64,000 bases of DNA from Branchiostoma floridae (GCF_000003815.2 NC_049994.1:14333190-14397189); one strand, 5' to 3'; shown: positions 37,601 to 45,739, counted from the first letter of the stretch. The notes: generated by a model from the sequence alone, not told the origin. Numbers and translations are program-made.

Positions 37601-40600
37601 TATGGGTATAGATTTTGTATGCTTGATACCAATTTACGCAAAAATAGACCATGAAACATGTATAAGAACGCTATGGGCAGCAATAAGCACTGAGCAAGGA
37701 CAATTTGATTGGATGAGCGAGTAGATTTGATTAAAGTCTGTGACACCTCGCTGATAGGACGGCTCCGGGGGCGAATCAGTCATATTCTTGTCAATATCCA
37801 TACCACTAACAACCTTGACGTGTCACTACGCATGTGCGAACAGGTGCCGTTATGACTTTAAATTTCAAAACATTAACGGAAAATTTCGAAAAATTCAAAG
37901 ATCAGCGAGCGACTGACTTTTCCTTGAGCTGTCATCAAGTTGAAAGTCTACCAGTGCACAGCAACCGTTGGTGATGATTTGTTTGATGATAAGCGAATTG
38001 TAAAAATATTTACGCGTTTTTACTGGCTGTATATACTCTGTCTAACCGCATAAAATAAACAAGTCGTAAAGTTGTGTGCTGGACAATAACTTTGAATTTA
38101 GAGCCGTTACTGTAGATAAAAATGCGCACATTGTACATTTATGTCCACAAGTTGTGTGCACATGGCAGGCAATAATGCAATTTACGGTAGTTGTTAACAC
38201 TGCAGACAATTGGCGATAATACAGTCTCAATCATAAACTCAATCGAAAACAACAACGTGTTAAGAATGCTAATAACTCAATTGCATTTATGTCATCGTAA
38301 AATTGATCCTTTGATAAACAAAGGAACAGAATTCTGACCACATGTATGAAGCCTCGCAGGTATAATTCATTAACATATTTCTCATGGGAATTGTGTGAAA
38401 CGAATTTCATAAATCGTATACGTTATCGTATTAAATAAACTATTTTCTAATGTTGCGGTTATCAACAGTTTTTAAATGAAAATGAGCATTTCTTTCGGCT
38501 TACCATGTAACTGATTTTAGCTGCTAACATCTGTAAGTACTCAGATAATCTGGTAGATAATCATGAAGCCTTTGGAGGAGAAACTGGCCCTGACAGGCTG
38601 TTGACCGTGAAATACAATAATCATTTCCTTAGAAACAAAACAATTATCGATACTTTCTAACCAACAATTTAGAAGTTACACACAAGGGGGGGGGGGATTT
38701 CCGTACAGCAAAACAAACAAACAGACAAAAATGGACACATATCGACCAGAAAGTAAAGTACAAAAGAAGAACACAATGACAAACAAAACAATCACATACT
38801 AGTACATAGAATACGAAGTAGATCAATAAAACATTGCGGACGAAAAATATATCCTCCAGTGCCTACATATAATGGTTTTCATTTTCCATTGGGGTTATAA
38901 AACAACCACGAATTTACGTAGGAGCTAATCTATCCCTGTTTTATGACTGCTATCCTACGGCACCAAATATACACTGGTCATAAAGCTGACATGTACGCAG
39001 TCTGGCGACTCCTTAAAGCACGGTTTGATGTAGAGACATTATCATTCTTTAGTCATATGACAGGTACCAGGTCACTTCCGTTAAATATGTGCGCAGTGCG
39101 GTCACCATTTTACAGGTACAACAGATACAACCTTCGGGGCGCCAGCTAGGTAAAGGTACGGAATGTAAGATTAAAACGCTGCTCTAAGGAAACGCTCAGG
39201 CCGCGCTCTTCCAAGGCCTTTGAATTGCATAACATAACAATATTCAGTGAGCAAAACATAAACAACCATAAGGAGTGCTCCTTTTAAAGGTACTAAATGT
39301 GAGGTGTGTTAAGGTGTGTTAAGAGTCTATAAGATGATGTTTTAAATTTATGCTCTGGCCATGCCTTTCCACCTTGGCCTTTGAATTGCATTACACAACA
39401 ATATTCAGTGAACATGTAGCATTTTTCCTAAATGTAAGATTTAAAATGATGCTCTAAGGAAATGCTCTGGTCATGACCCTAAGGCCTTTGAATTGCATTT
39501 CATAATATAATTCAGTGAGCATAACATAAACAACCTTGAAGGAGTACACCTTTTAAAGGTGTACTAAATGTAAGGTGTGTTAAGAGTCTATAAGATGATG
39601 TTTTAAATTTATGCTCTGTCATGTCCTTTTGGTGCCTTTGAATTGCATTGCATAACATTATTCAGTGAGCATGAGGCATTTTCGTGCAAAACATAAACAA
39701 CCTTTAAGGAGTCCTCAGATTAAAGGTACTAAATGAAAGGTTCAAGACGATGTTTTAAATTTATGCTCTGGTCATGTCCTTCTGATGCCTTTACAAATTG
39801 CAAAGCCTTGCAATATTCAGTCACAAGGCGACAATGTTGCGCCTGACAAGGGTGTAGAAAGATGCGGGTTTGTTTACATCTATCGAGCGTAAATTTATTG
39901 GAACCATAAAAGATAAGGGTACTTAAGTGCGGGTTGTTTTTGCGTTGTTTGCAACCATAGGAAAGATCATATGATGATGCAAATGTCTTGAAAGGTGTCA
40001 ATAATGTCATCGATAGCAAGATTTTATCATCAAAATATTTGTTAATTTTTTTCCAATTTTGCCGCCCAAATTCTATTTGGAACACTGTTAAAGAATCGTC
40101 AGGGAAAGGCAAAACGTCAATTTTTAACAAAAACAGATCAATTTCTGAGAAAAATAGATCAATTTCTAGGTGAAATCGATAAATTTGATATTCCGCCATT
40201 GATTATTCTATTATCCCATCGGGTCGCGGTTTCGGGGGTCCATTCGCAACATTTCATTATTAAAATCAAATCGACTGCCGCTTCCCTTTTGCATCGGCTG
40301 CCCTTTCATTCCGGCTTCACCGTGCGAACCCGCTCATTAGGGAAGCAATTTTATCGCCACACTTTGAACTTTTCAAATAGAATTACCGTTACCCCCTTTC
40401 TGCCCAGCCAGCGTTGGCATTAACACTGGGGCCTCTAGGCGTTAATGAAATTATTGAGTGTGGCAATTCTGGTCAATTCGGACACGCTAAGTAAAACTGT
40501 ACATTCACAGCTCATGCTAATTCCGACCTGGGCAATTTACATATAAATTAGTACAATAAATGACCTGGACGAATCTAAATAGATCCAGTGTGGAGATAAA

Positions 40601-43600
40601 ATGAACTGTCCCATATGACCAAGACAAATCTCCCTAGATCCATTGCGGAGATAAAATGAACTGTCCCCTCCCAAACGTGTGAAGAATGAAGATCCAGTGA
40701 TGATATCCGTTTTTTGCTAGAAGCCAGCAAAATTTGCGATCAAGCCGCGGAACGAAGACTATCGGCGAGGGGATTATGAGGGATTTAAGGAGGTTCCAAA
40801 GAGAAGATTCCTCAGAGGAATAGACCTTTCAGTTCGGCCTCTGGCAACTTTGCCTTCATTTTTATTCACACATATTTATTCAATGGCTGATCGGGCAGAA
40901 AACTTATAAGAAACCGTCTCCTCAAAAACATGTATATAAAACAATAGCATTTTGTTTAACTTTCGATTATTTACGTTTTATGTTTATGTGATTATAGTTG
41001 AGTTGAAGGGCTCCCTTGGAAATCAGTTTCTCGAAATCTAAAGGGACTAGACTACCCTACAAGATTAATAAACAGAAGTAAAAACACAATTAGATATGCA
41101 TAAAAATAAAAATAAAAGGATAACAGAAAGGTAAATGTAAACAAGACAAGGTAGTCGGTACGATCAAACACGAAAATCTACCTGTACTATCGATAAAGGT
41201 GTGAATAACATCACAGTTTGGTGGGTATGAAAACAAAGTTACTATCTATCGTTGCTTATGAGATGCCCTCTCCTCAAAAACAGAGATATGAAACAATAGT
41301 ATTTAGTAAATTAGATATGCATAAAAATAAAAGCGGGATAACAGAAAAGTAAACGTAAACAAGACAAAGTAGCTTACGATAAACCACGAAAATCTACCTA
41401 TACTACCAATAAAGGTGTGAATAACATTTCAGTTTGGTAGGTATAAAAATGACGTTACTATATATCGTTGCTATCAGACAAAATTACATGTACACAATTT
41501 TTGTTCTATTCACTGAGTACGTTAACTTAGAAATGCCCTTTCTATTCTAGTACATCGTGACGAATATATCAACAGCACCAGCATTGAGTGTGGTAAGATG
41601 TCTGTCTATCAATAAAGGTGTGACTAACATTACAGTTTGGGAGGTATAAATGAAGTTACTATCTATCGTTCAGACAAAATTGCATGTACACCATTTTTGT
41701 TCTATTCACTATTCAGTAAGTAACGTTAGTAATGCCCGTTCTATTCCTGTACATCGTGACGATTATATCAACAGCACCAGCATTGAGTGTGGTAAGATGT
41801 CTGCTTTAGTACACAGCTGCTCTGTACATAAGTACTGGGTAAACACATTATCTTTGAGCGGTTTCTTCGGCAAACATCATCAGAGCTCTTCTACTGTAAG
41901 GGTCCCCACAAAAAGAAAAAGAAAAGTTTCGCCAACTTCAATCCATCCGCGAAATATAACACATTGCGTCAAAATATTTTGAAATTGTACTGATCCCGTT
42001 TTGAACTTTTCCGCTAACGTTAACGCCTAGAACGGATGTTTATGCATAGCGAGCTGACATTGTCATTTTCAGATACACTCGTGTAGAAACATCGGATGTA
42101 GAGAGGGCATTCCATATGTCTAATCTTATTACACATAAACACAGCGCAAGCCAAGCGATGCGTCCCACACCCGGAACTCGTGACTGGCTGGCGCCTTTTT
42201 TATTACTGAAAATTTGTCATCCAGGAATAGGCTTCATAAACACTGGGTGAGGAGAGGCGATGTTTAGAGTTGAAAGTGACATTAGCTAAGGCCATGGTCG
42301 CTGCTTGCCGTAGCAACTTCACAAAAATGATTAAAAACACTTCAAGAAAGCATGAATTCAGTAAGAATTTTGATAGAAAAGCGAAATTTCATCGTCGTTT
42401 TAGCTGTCCGTCCATAAACATTGGGTTAGGAGAGGCGATGTTTAGAATTAGAGTTAAAAGTGACCTTAGCTAAGGCCATGGTCGCAGCTTGCCGCATCAA
42501 CTCCACAAAAATCATTAAAAACACTTTAAGAAAGCATGAATTCGGTAAGAATTCTAGCACGAATTCAGTAAGATTTCTAACGGAGAAGCGAAATTTCATC
42601 CTCATTTCAGCCAGCAGTACGTGTGAGTCGGTTGGAATAGCCGCGAGAGATGCCACGCCCCTTCCCCTGCAGTTAGGGGCACACTCCGGGCTGTGAAGGA
42701 ATGCACCCTCGCTGAATAGAAGAAAAATACCCGTGCCAAGAAGAATCCATCTATTTCCCAGTCGATAGTTACCGTAAGATCAGAGGTCACCTGGTCCCCA
42801 GTGGTACCGACTGTGTTACACTCTACCCAATACGTAATCGACCCCATAACGCTTACACTGTTCGGACTGTCCAAAGAATTTAGCGAACGGTAGAAAAAAC
42901 TCTAGCCTGGGTACCATCCTATTTCTACCGTGGCTCTTTACACTCGCTGTCCTAAAATCCTATTTCTACCGGGGGTCCTTATACTCGCTGTCCCAAAAAA
43001 ATTAAGGACAGCTTGTGCAAGGAGCCTGGCGTTAGAAATAGGATGGTACCTGGGCTAAATCTTTTCTAGCGTTCGCTAAATTCATTTCGTATTTTTCCTA
43101 ACCCTAAAAATATTTTTGTGGCAACGAGTGTAAGGTAGAAATAGGATGGTACCCAGGCTAGAACAAATACTTTCAGTTCGATGCTATAGAAAAATAAACT
43201 GTATCTTTCGCCCCGCAGGTGAGGCGCTTCTAATGTCACACATTATTCAATTTTATCTGATGTACGTGTAACGGCTGACATGTGAAATGATGTTTGGATC
43301 GCGACGTGTGAAAGAATTCGATAGTCTAGCGTTTGAGGGGTGCTTTATCGATACTTTTCCATTTCGAAAATAACCGTCATTGGGAGGGACGTGTGAGAGC
43401 GCGATAAGTGTCCCCCGGCCTTCATATCACAAGCAATAAGGCTGTAAGATTAATGGTTATGCCTATAATGTATTACAATCGGATGCTGGTCTTGAAAATG
43501 GGCTTTTAGGACGAGTCCATCAAGGACTACAGGTAGGGCGTTAACAAGCGCCATTTTTATATGACGTAAGGTTTTTAATCAGGACACCGTCACAGTCGTC

Positions 43601-45739
43601 CGGTAGATCACCGTACGGTTTTGATGCCGTACAATTTACAAGCAGGCTGTGACAGAAGCAACCACTGACAAGGATCTAAGATAGCATTTTGCCGTATTAA
43701 GGCACCTGCATTTTTCACAACAAATTCCCGACTATTCAAAGACTATTCAAAGACTACTTTCAAGCAGTTTGCGATCGTCCGACAATCTTGCGACGTACGG
43801 CCCTTAGATCTCAAAGCAAGAACAGGTGGTTTGGAAAACACTAGAACAGACTAGCCCCCATATAAGGCGTGTTAACTTTTGTGCTTATCACAAACTATTT
43901 TCTGATTTAACCCGGTTTCTAACAGTCACCAGCCGAACTGATATGTAATCAGAACATGGACTAAGCCAAAACAAGCCTTGTCACGCAGACTGACATAGGC
44001 TTGGTACAACGAAGTTTGTTGAAAGTAAAGCGAGAAGAAGACTTGAATGTAACCGTTGGGGTTTGAATGGAAAAAACACGCCCCCTTCAGTTCCAAAGAC
44101 AAAGGAAAGCAAAATATTGCGACAACAGAGGCGAGAAACCCAAAACCTGGCCCTTTCACGCTTCCAGACGCAGTTCTATTTTTCTAGACGCCGCCTGAAC
44201 AAAAGAAAGTTTATTTGGGGCGAATCTGAAACGCACGCTACCTTATGGTCCCTTTCGTAATGACAAAGATAAAATCTAGAATTAGGACAGCATATGTCTG
44301 CCTCCCTTTTTTTTACTAGATATTATGTGTATTAATCCTGTAAACGTAACATTCATCAGAAAAGTGTTTTATATGAAATATTTCCTTCATAATATCTGTC
44401 AGCGAACCTTATAAATCAAATGTAACGGTTGAATGGCTCTCGTAAAAGTGTAACAACGTTGTAGCAAATTTATGACCACCCCATAAAAAAGAAACATCTT
44501 TATAATGTTTAAATTTATGCATTTGTGATTTTTGAAAGAGGGGGTTAAACATGAGACTTTTGTAAAAAAATAAACATTACAACCTTTTCTTCAAAGGATG
44601 TATTAACGGACATAAATCACGAATAAACCAGTTTTGTACCGGTAGTCTCTACTTTACGACCAATTTTGTTGAAGCCGTTTGCGGCTTGTTCTATCAAAAT
44701 AAGCCTCAATGAAATCGACGTTCTGGTAAATAAATTTCTTGGCGGGAAAGAGAAGGACGGCCACGTGGTGCCACTTAAATCGTCACAAGATCCGGGAGGA
44801 CCCGGATTTTCTCGTTTAGTAGTGACTGGAGGGATATACATAAGGAGTTCAACGACTTTAAGTGTGTAACACTGGTTCAGATTTATCATGAATGCTCCTA
44901 GAATGCTCTATCGTATTTTATAGCGCCAAATAGTCTGTAAACTCCGTGAGAAGATGACAAAAGAACTTGGTGATTTAGGGGGATGATTAAGAGATTTTCT
45001 GGGGCGTAATTTTAAGGAGGTGTGTCTGGTTCAAACCAGGAACAACCGGAAAGTGGAACAGGTATACAACATTACGTCATCTCTACCCACCTGGTGCCTT
45101 TCTTCCCAAATCAAAGAGTCCCGAAATTCTATCCATACCGTTCGGACGCTAAAAAGACCCAGGACGCGTTGGGGTGGCATTGATGACAAATGTTTCTCTG
45201 TTTATGGGTCAGAAACGATACGCGACCGGCCGGTCCTACCCTATCTCGGCCACGTAGCAAAAGGCGCCTGGTAGCAAAAGGCATGGCTGCAAACGTAACG
45301 GGCAGATGCCTTCACTTTGGTGTGAAATTCCCGTAGCCTGTCGCAAAACATACACAGCATTGCTCGCTATGGGAATTTCACAAGTGGTCGAGCGGTGACT
45401 CGTTTTCTCAAGTGGAATGGGTGCCCCAGAAAACAGATGAGATCGTCTCGAATTTTCTTTTGAATGGCGCCGGGACAAAAAATCCTGTTACAGAAAGATG
45501 GTCCTGCGGCATCCAATTTCATTCTTAATATCAGTTTCAACCACCCCTGTATGTTATGGATGTTTTAGAGAGTCAGGCGACGTAACATGTTTAGCAGAGG
45601 TACCCATCAAAATACCAACGTCGAGGATACGGGACATCATATCATAAGCGTGAAATGGAAATGTAGTTAGCTCCCTACCTGAAGCGTTGAGACCGCATAT
45701 GGCAACGACGAACGCACATACTGTAACTTTCCACCCCAT
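13392..45739 (-). CDS. Gene-level view: V-I-V immunoglobulin receptor-like gene (join of minus-strand exons, continues past left edge)
   Basis: Joined coding exons on the minus strand are 45739-45679, 15154-14979, 14385-14238, 13667-13392, 1247-1069 and 89-1. The predicted product has a 20-residue signal peptide and V-like, I-set and V-like domains, and continues off the window; no membrane segment is visible here. Splice phases match at every junction (1,0,1,1,0). The V-like domains lack both disulfide cysteines, as in the N-terminal domains of vertebrate CEACAM and SLAM-family receptors; this is a resemblance, not a claim of orthology. The long first intron makes the link to the signal exon the least certain join. 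Confidence 0.7.
13668..14237 (-). other. Intron between V-like domain 1 and I-set domain
   Basis: The 570-bp phase-1 intron contains a weak inverted pairing around GAAAGAGGC (about 14115) and GCCTCTTTC (about 14183). I see nothing else that I can name. Confidence 0.7.
14238..14385 (-). CDS. Ig-superfamily gene, exon (second half of V-like domain 1)
   Basis: The 148-nt exon has phase 0 in, phase 1 out, acceptor cacttctccacag and donor AACT|GTGAGTACC. It encodes NGGDPKYSVIGLATLQVKD, VQKEDNGPYELSITFGNGY and LSSTAYLIVN. The D-x-G-x-Y-x-x pattern is the Ig F strand, with Leu where the second disulfide Cys would be. The terminal T combines with AC of the next exon to make Tyr. TAYLIVNY is the usual G strand leading into the next Ig domain. 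Confidence 0.88.
14386..14978 (-). other. Intron splitting V-like domain 1
   Basis: The 593-bp phase-0 intron lies at the same relative place in the domain as the intron 90-1068 in V-like domain 2. It contains a SINE-like copy at 14721-14872. The rest shows no feature. Confidence 0.75.
14721..14872 (-). mobile_element. tRNA-derived SINE-like repeat
   Basis: Read on the minus strand, the copy has a Pol III B-box-like GAGTTCGATACC (at about 14830-14819). It then has GTGCCCCTGGGAAAGACC and the block CACTTCACCCAGGTGTACAA ending near GGGTACTTAG. The same order is seen at 55540-55680 (plus) and in part at 31640-31745 (minus). The family name is not assigned. Confidence 0.6.
14979..15154 (-). CDS. 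Ig-superfamily gene, exon (first half of V-like domain 1)
   Basis: The 176-nt exon has phase 1 in, phase 0 out, acceptor ctcttctacag and donor AACCAG|GTAATT. It encodes QVINDPANVTASIGD, TVNLEWTYNAQGQLRLFEVW and KKAPSMALASRSGGPVQYF. The B-strand Cys position is Trp (V-N-L-E-W-T-Y). The C-strand Trp (FEVW) is kept. NVT is a glycosylation site. Its first codon is completed by the final G of the signal-peptide exon at 45679, giving Ala-Gln-Val right after the signal sequence, so this is the first Ig domain of the mature protein. Confidence 0.88.
15302..15551. mobile_element. PIF/Harbinger-like MITE with TAA target duplication
   Basis: The ends CAGTTCAAAGTGCGCATGCC and GCGCATGCGCACTTGGAACAG (read inward, right arm to 15551) are inverted repeats of about 50 bp that include ATGCATTGTGG. 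TAA lies immediately outside both ends (15299-15301 and 15552-15554); a 3-bp TWA duplication is the signature of PIF/Harbinger transposons. The right arm holds GCGCATGCGC (15531-15540). No transposase frame is present. Confidence 0.75.
17276..18104. repeat. Four-copy tandem array, ~200-240 bp units
   Basis: Copies begin near 17284, 17525, 17686 (head missing) and 17895. They share GTCATCA, TTATTCGTTAACAAAT, GAGAAAGTC, CACTAAACGT, GACAGATGATAGTTGTGTT and ACTAATGCCCAAA blocks in the same order. Copies are about 80% alike by eye with indels. It is non-coding. Confidence 0.8.
18598..18978. mobile_element. 365-bp hAT-like MITE with perfect 8-bp target duplication
   Basis: The element at 18606-18970 starts CAGGGTTGTAGCCAGC and ends GGCTGGCTACAATCCTG, its inverted counterpart. 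It is flanked by GTGCGATG on both sides (18598-18605 and 18971-18978). An 8-bp duplication with CAGGG...CCTG-type ends is the hAT pattern. No transposase is encoded; the overlapping minus-strand frame is incidental. Confidence 0.88.
19613..19671. repeat. AAAC-rich microsatellite with 20-bp higher-order unit
   Basis: AAACAAACAAACAAATACGC units repeat with the same phase. This is simple sequence. Confidence 0.9.
20190..20235. repeat. Fragment of retroposon-like repeat (GTTATACCGGCTATA..ACAGATACAG)
   Basis: GTTATACCGGCTATA followed by ACAGATACAG matches the right flank of the MITE at 12602-12640, without the MITE. It is an uninterrupted relative of that insertion site. Confidence 0.6.
20479..20488. 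promoter_or_regulatory. NRF1-type palindrome GCGCATGCGC
   Basis: GCGCATGCGC occurs outside an obvious MITE arm. It matches the core of the NRF1 consensus. There is no adjacent gene, so function is unsupported. Confidence 0.3.
21866..21976. mobile_element. Palindromic element (CTCAAGC..GCTTGAG ends)
   Basis: CTACTCAAGCGACTGGATTG at left and CATGGAGTTGCTTGAGTAACG at right are imperfect inverted repeats. The interior holds GTCAGACGTTTCAGATAGC. A related stretch (GTTATCTGAAACGTCTG..GACCGTTTCC..GGCTTGAGTAA) lies at 24102-24200. Confidence 0.55.
23135..23520. repeat. Seven-copy AT-rich tandem array with alternating unit types
   Basis: Units of about 50-62 bp repeat seven times. Odd copies carry GGGAATCAAATCAATAA and GATTTTTGTATCC. 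Even copies carry GAGGATTATGAAAAC and ATTTCTGTATTAAAA. The pattern implies a dimeric higher-order unit of about 110-120 bp. It is non-coding. Confidence 0.85.
23692..23752. promoter_or_regulatory. Inverted pair of CRE palindromes around a CCAAT box
   Basis: CTATGACGTCA (23692-23702) and its exact inverse TGACGTCATAG (23742-23752) flank a 39-bp spacer. The spacer contains ATTGG, the reverse of CCAAT. Known roles are CREB/ATF and NF-Y binding. No transcript start is evident. Confidence 0.35.
23797..24102. mobile_element. MITE-like element with degenerate inverted ends
   Basis: The left end (GAATCCGGTTTAAACTAATG..AATGTGAGCG) pairs loosely with the right end (TTCACATTTGCAAATTCTAA..TTGGTTTTACGCC). 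The interior contains palindromic blocks such as GATTCGGATCCGATC and GATTTAAATCCGATTT. It is non-coding and the boundaries are approximate. Confidence 0.45.
24330..24866 (+). pseudogene. LINE 3' remnant (C-terminal reverse-transcriptase fragment)
   Basis: A 62-codon frame (24449-24637) contains ACDCGQEQTMKHLLVCPLLP. This Cys-x-Cys-Gly...Gln-Thr-x-x-His-x-x-x-x-Cys motif is typical of the extreme C terminus of non-LTR retrotransposon polymerases. The rest of the protein is absent (5' truncation). The region ends in a GAAGAAG-rich tail near 24866. A piece of the same element lies on the minus strand at 33773-33860. A diverged direct repeat of 24330-24425 lies at 24930-25065. Confidence 0.7.
24930..25065. 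repeat. Diverged direct repeat of 24330-24425
   Basis: The shared order is CCAACCA, GGCGC, CAT(C/A)AG..ATTATTCT, TTTTACAAAGTCAAGAC, ACCCC, CACCAATCAT and TTTCCT. The two copies bracket the LINE fragment about 600 bp apart, which may be coincidental tandem duplication. Confidence 0.5.
26097..26182. promoter_or_regulatory. CCAAT box plus three CACGTG E-boxes
   Basis: CCAATCAG (about 26107) is followed by CACGTG at 26138-26143, 26161-26166 and 26173-26178. The third lies in CTCACGTGAC, close to the TFEB/MITF CLEAR-type consensus GTCACGTGAC. A GC box (GGGCGGGG, about 26896) lies farther right. It looks like an enhancer or an unannotated promoter; no start site or transcript is visible. Confidence 0.35.
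27718..28272. repeat. Tandem array: 172-bp unit twice plus a related third block
   Basis: The unit beginning GTGAATTCTAATTTGAACAT repeats at 27718 and 27890 with about 95% identity. The 3' half (AGTTTCAATCTCTGATGAA and TTCTTTATATATAAGAAATT) recurs once more near 28140. The block GCAGATATG..AAAGCGTCAA is duplicated at about 28075 and 28215. Confidence 0.9.
28594..28760. mobile_element. Degenerate MITE, GTCACATTTCCAAACC family
   Basis: GGGTCACATTTCCAAACCAG at the left pairs loosely with CATGGTTTGAAAATG at the right. The subterminal block GGGAACGAAAGTATGATATAA is shared, in related form, with 7303-7488 and 53183-53547. Confidence 0.45.
28910..29030. repeat. Dispersed repeat, copy 1 (related to 49173-49262)
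   Basis: CTGATTGAATCTCGCTTATA and GCAGCCCACCCAA, then GGCCAG and AGAGTTT.TGT.ACACA, align to 49173-49262. The family is not identified. Confidence 0.55.
29344..29873. repeat. Three-copy tandem array, ~190-200 bp units
   Basis: GACGATTTTCAAGTC begins copies at 29344, 29534 and 29734. Each continues with AAATGACC, CCCAAAACT, AGCATGC and GCCTTTC; the last two share GGCAATATATGGTTTCTCTG. Confidence 0.9.
30334..30383. repeat. (TG)n microsatellite abutting assembly gap
   Basis: TG dinucleotides with occasional TC run directly into the N block. The gap probably reflects failure to assemble the repeat. Confidence 0.95.
30384..31258. other. Assembly gap (875 N)
   Basis: Run of N. Nothing can be said about content, and long open frames reported across it are artefacts. 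Confidence 1.
31640..31745 (-). mobile_element. SINE-like remnant
   Basis: GGTACTCACTTTACACCTGG then TTGAGGAAAGTCATG and GTGACCTCTCAATG resemble the 3' body of the copies at 14721-14872 and 55540-55680 in reverse orientation. The B-box region is degraded. Confidence 0.45.
32337..32609 (-). pseudogene. LINE C-terminal fragment (endonuclease-reverse transcriptase family)
   Basis: The minus-strand frame contains IRRLKWLGHVLPMTDDRIP, HWAPEGKRKRGRPKTTW and PQWRKLITALCPTWDEEDK. The order R-x-x-W-x-G-H-V, G-K-R-x-x-G-R-P-x-x-T-W, then a Trp-rich end with D-E-E-D marks the last ~90 residues of many invertebrate non-LTR retrotransposon polymerases. It ends at a natural stop (32337) but is 5' truncated near 32610, where a different repeat begins. 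It is a dead fragment. Confidence 0.8.
32627..32905. repeat. Two-copy tandem duplication, ~200-bp period
   Basis: CCCTCTGAAACGCCATTTCC (about 32650) and CCCTCTGAAAAGCCATTTCC (about 32851) open similar blocks with GGGCAAA.TT.GCTG. It lies next to the LINE remnant and reads as a long incidental minus-strand frame. Confidence 0.7.
32963..33014. repeat. 27-bp tandem repeat running into second gap
   Basis: GCATGAAAAAGTGGACCTTT and a close copy sit head to tail and end in N. The gap probably contains more units. Confidence 0.7.
33015..33265. other. Assembly gap (251 N)
   Basis: Run of N; content unknown. Confidence 1.
33773..33860 (-). pseudogene. LINE 3' fragment, same family as 24330-24866
   Basis: On the minus strand the order TAGTCTCCAACCAGACG, TCAGCTGGATG, AATTTGGC, AAATAGGGACAAA and AAGTTGCCAT matches 24607-24680 on the plus strand. 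It is non-coding here. Confidence 0.75.
34101..34139. promoter_or_regulatory. CLEAR-type GTCACGTGAC and YY1-like CCGCCATCTT
   Basis: The perfect palindrome GTCACGTGAC (34101-34110) is the TFEB/MITF/USF consensus. CCGCCATCTT (34130-34139) follows 19 bp later and fits the YY1 consensus. There is no exon nearby, so activity is untested. Confidence 0.35.
34897..34965. repeat. Dispersed repeat, copy 2 (related to 6388-6455)
   Basis: TAGCCTCCACCAGGCATTCC, then GGTTATGGGTAGTAA and AATATAGGATGAG, align to 6388-6455. Confidence 0.5.
36905..37700. repeat. Four-copy tandem array, ~190-290 bp units
   Basis: CTGCTTCATAAT.TATGGGTA or its variant starts copies near 36907, 37106, 37397 and 37587. Shared blocks include AAAAATGGCTGGTACGGAAA, GAACGCTGG and AAGGGCGATTTGGA. 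The two last copies are closest to each other. Confidence 0.85.
39180..39830. repeat. Five-copy tandem array, ~107-161 bp spacing
   Basis: GCCTTTGAATTGCAT recurs near 39215, 39376, 39483 and 39633, with a degraded fifth copy near 39786. Each is followed by ATATTCAGTGAGCA or a variant. AAACATAAACAACC, TAAAGGTACTAAATG and GATGTTTTAAATTTATGCTC recur in most copies. Confidence 0.88.
40560..40670. repeat. Two-copy tandem duplication, ~56-60 bp
   Basis: Two adjacent copies end GGAGATAAAATGAACTGTCC and share AGATCCA. Each holds a GATA motif. Confidence 0.75.
40905..41815. repeat. Complex tandem array interrupted by a retroposon tail
   Basis: CTCCTCAAAAACA repeats at 40918 and 41271. TAAAGGTGTGAATAACAT..CAGTTTGG repeats at about 41193, 41410 and 41612. 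CAGACAAAATT.CATGTACAC repeats at 41477 and 41670. CACCAGCATTGAGTGTGG repeats at about 41576 and 41776. The first copy carries about 150 bp of extra sequence that contains a retroposon tail. Confidence 0.85.
41005..41075 (+). mobile_element. Retroposon 3' tail inside a tandem-repeat copy
   Basis: GAAGGGCTCCCTTGGAAATC followed by AAAGGGACTAGACTACC and AAGATTAATAAACA matches the 3' tail of the element at 60520-60881. The second copy of the surrounding tandem repeat lacks it. Confidence 0.65.
42235..42612. repeat. Two-copy tandem duplication, 178-bp period
   Basis: CATAAACACTGGGTGAGGAG (42235) and CATAAACATTGGGTTAGGAG (42413) open two copies. They share GAGGCGATGTTTAGA, TTAGCTAAGGCCATGGTCGC and AAGAAAGCATGAATTC. 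Short frames over the array are incidental. Confidence 0.9.
42872..43163. mobile_element. Foldback/MITE element with three related arms
   Basis: The left arm (42872-42928) contains AATTTAGCGAACG, CTAGCCTGGGTACCATCC and TATTTCTACC. Its inverse occurs at 43028-43084, and the terminal part occurs again at 43134-43162. Between them, a block TCCTATTTCTACCG..ACTCGCTGTCC is duplicated. TA sits next to the GCCTGGGTACC ends, as expected for a TA target site. A CCTGGGTACC motif also occurs at 54879 and 55221. Confidence 0.75.
45321..45384. repeat. Short hairpin, 16-bp stem
   Basis: GTGAAATTCCCGTAGC pairs with GCTATGGGAATTTCAC with one G-T wobble over a loop of about 28 nt. The stem is too short to call a microRNA precursor. 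Confidence 0.5.

Larger units (their letters stand above)
31259..45678 (-). other. First intron of the Ig gene, remainder
   Basis: This is presumed intron from the first gap to the signal-peptide exon. It contains a SINE remnant, LINE fragments, a second gap, and tandem arrays at 36905-37700, 39180-39830, 40905-41815 and 42235-42612. The tracts 31746-32330, 33870-34095, 34970-36900, 37701-39180, 39840-40555 and 43170-45320 show no supported gene. Confidence 0.5.

Noticed and set aside
39729-40199. 156-codon minus-strand open frame, the longest gap-free non-repeat frame outside the real exons
   Set aside because: Its C-terminal third lies in the 39.2-39.8 kb tandem array, its start is AT-rich low-complexity sequence, codon use is unlike the true exons, and no domain is recognisable.
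42270-42696. Frames with repeated KAMVAACR..NFTKMIKNT peptides
   Set aside because: They come from the 178-bp tandem duplication. The frame is not conserved between copies beyond short blocks, and no splice or start context is present.
45321-45384. microRNA precursor
   Set aside because: The stem is only 16 bp with a wide loop and no match to any microRNA that I recall.
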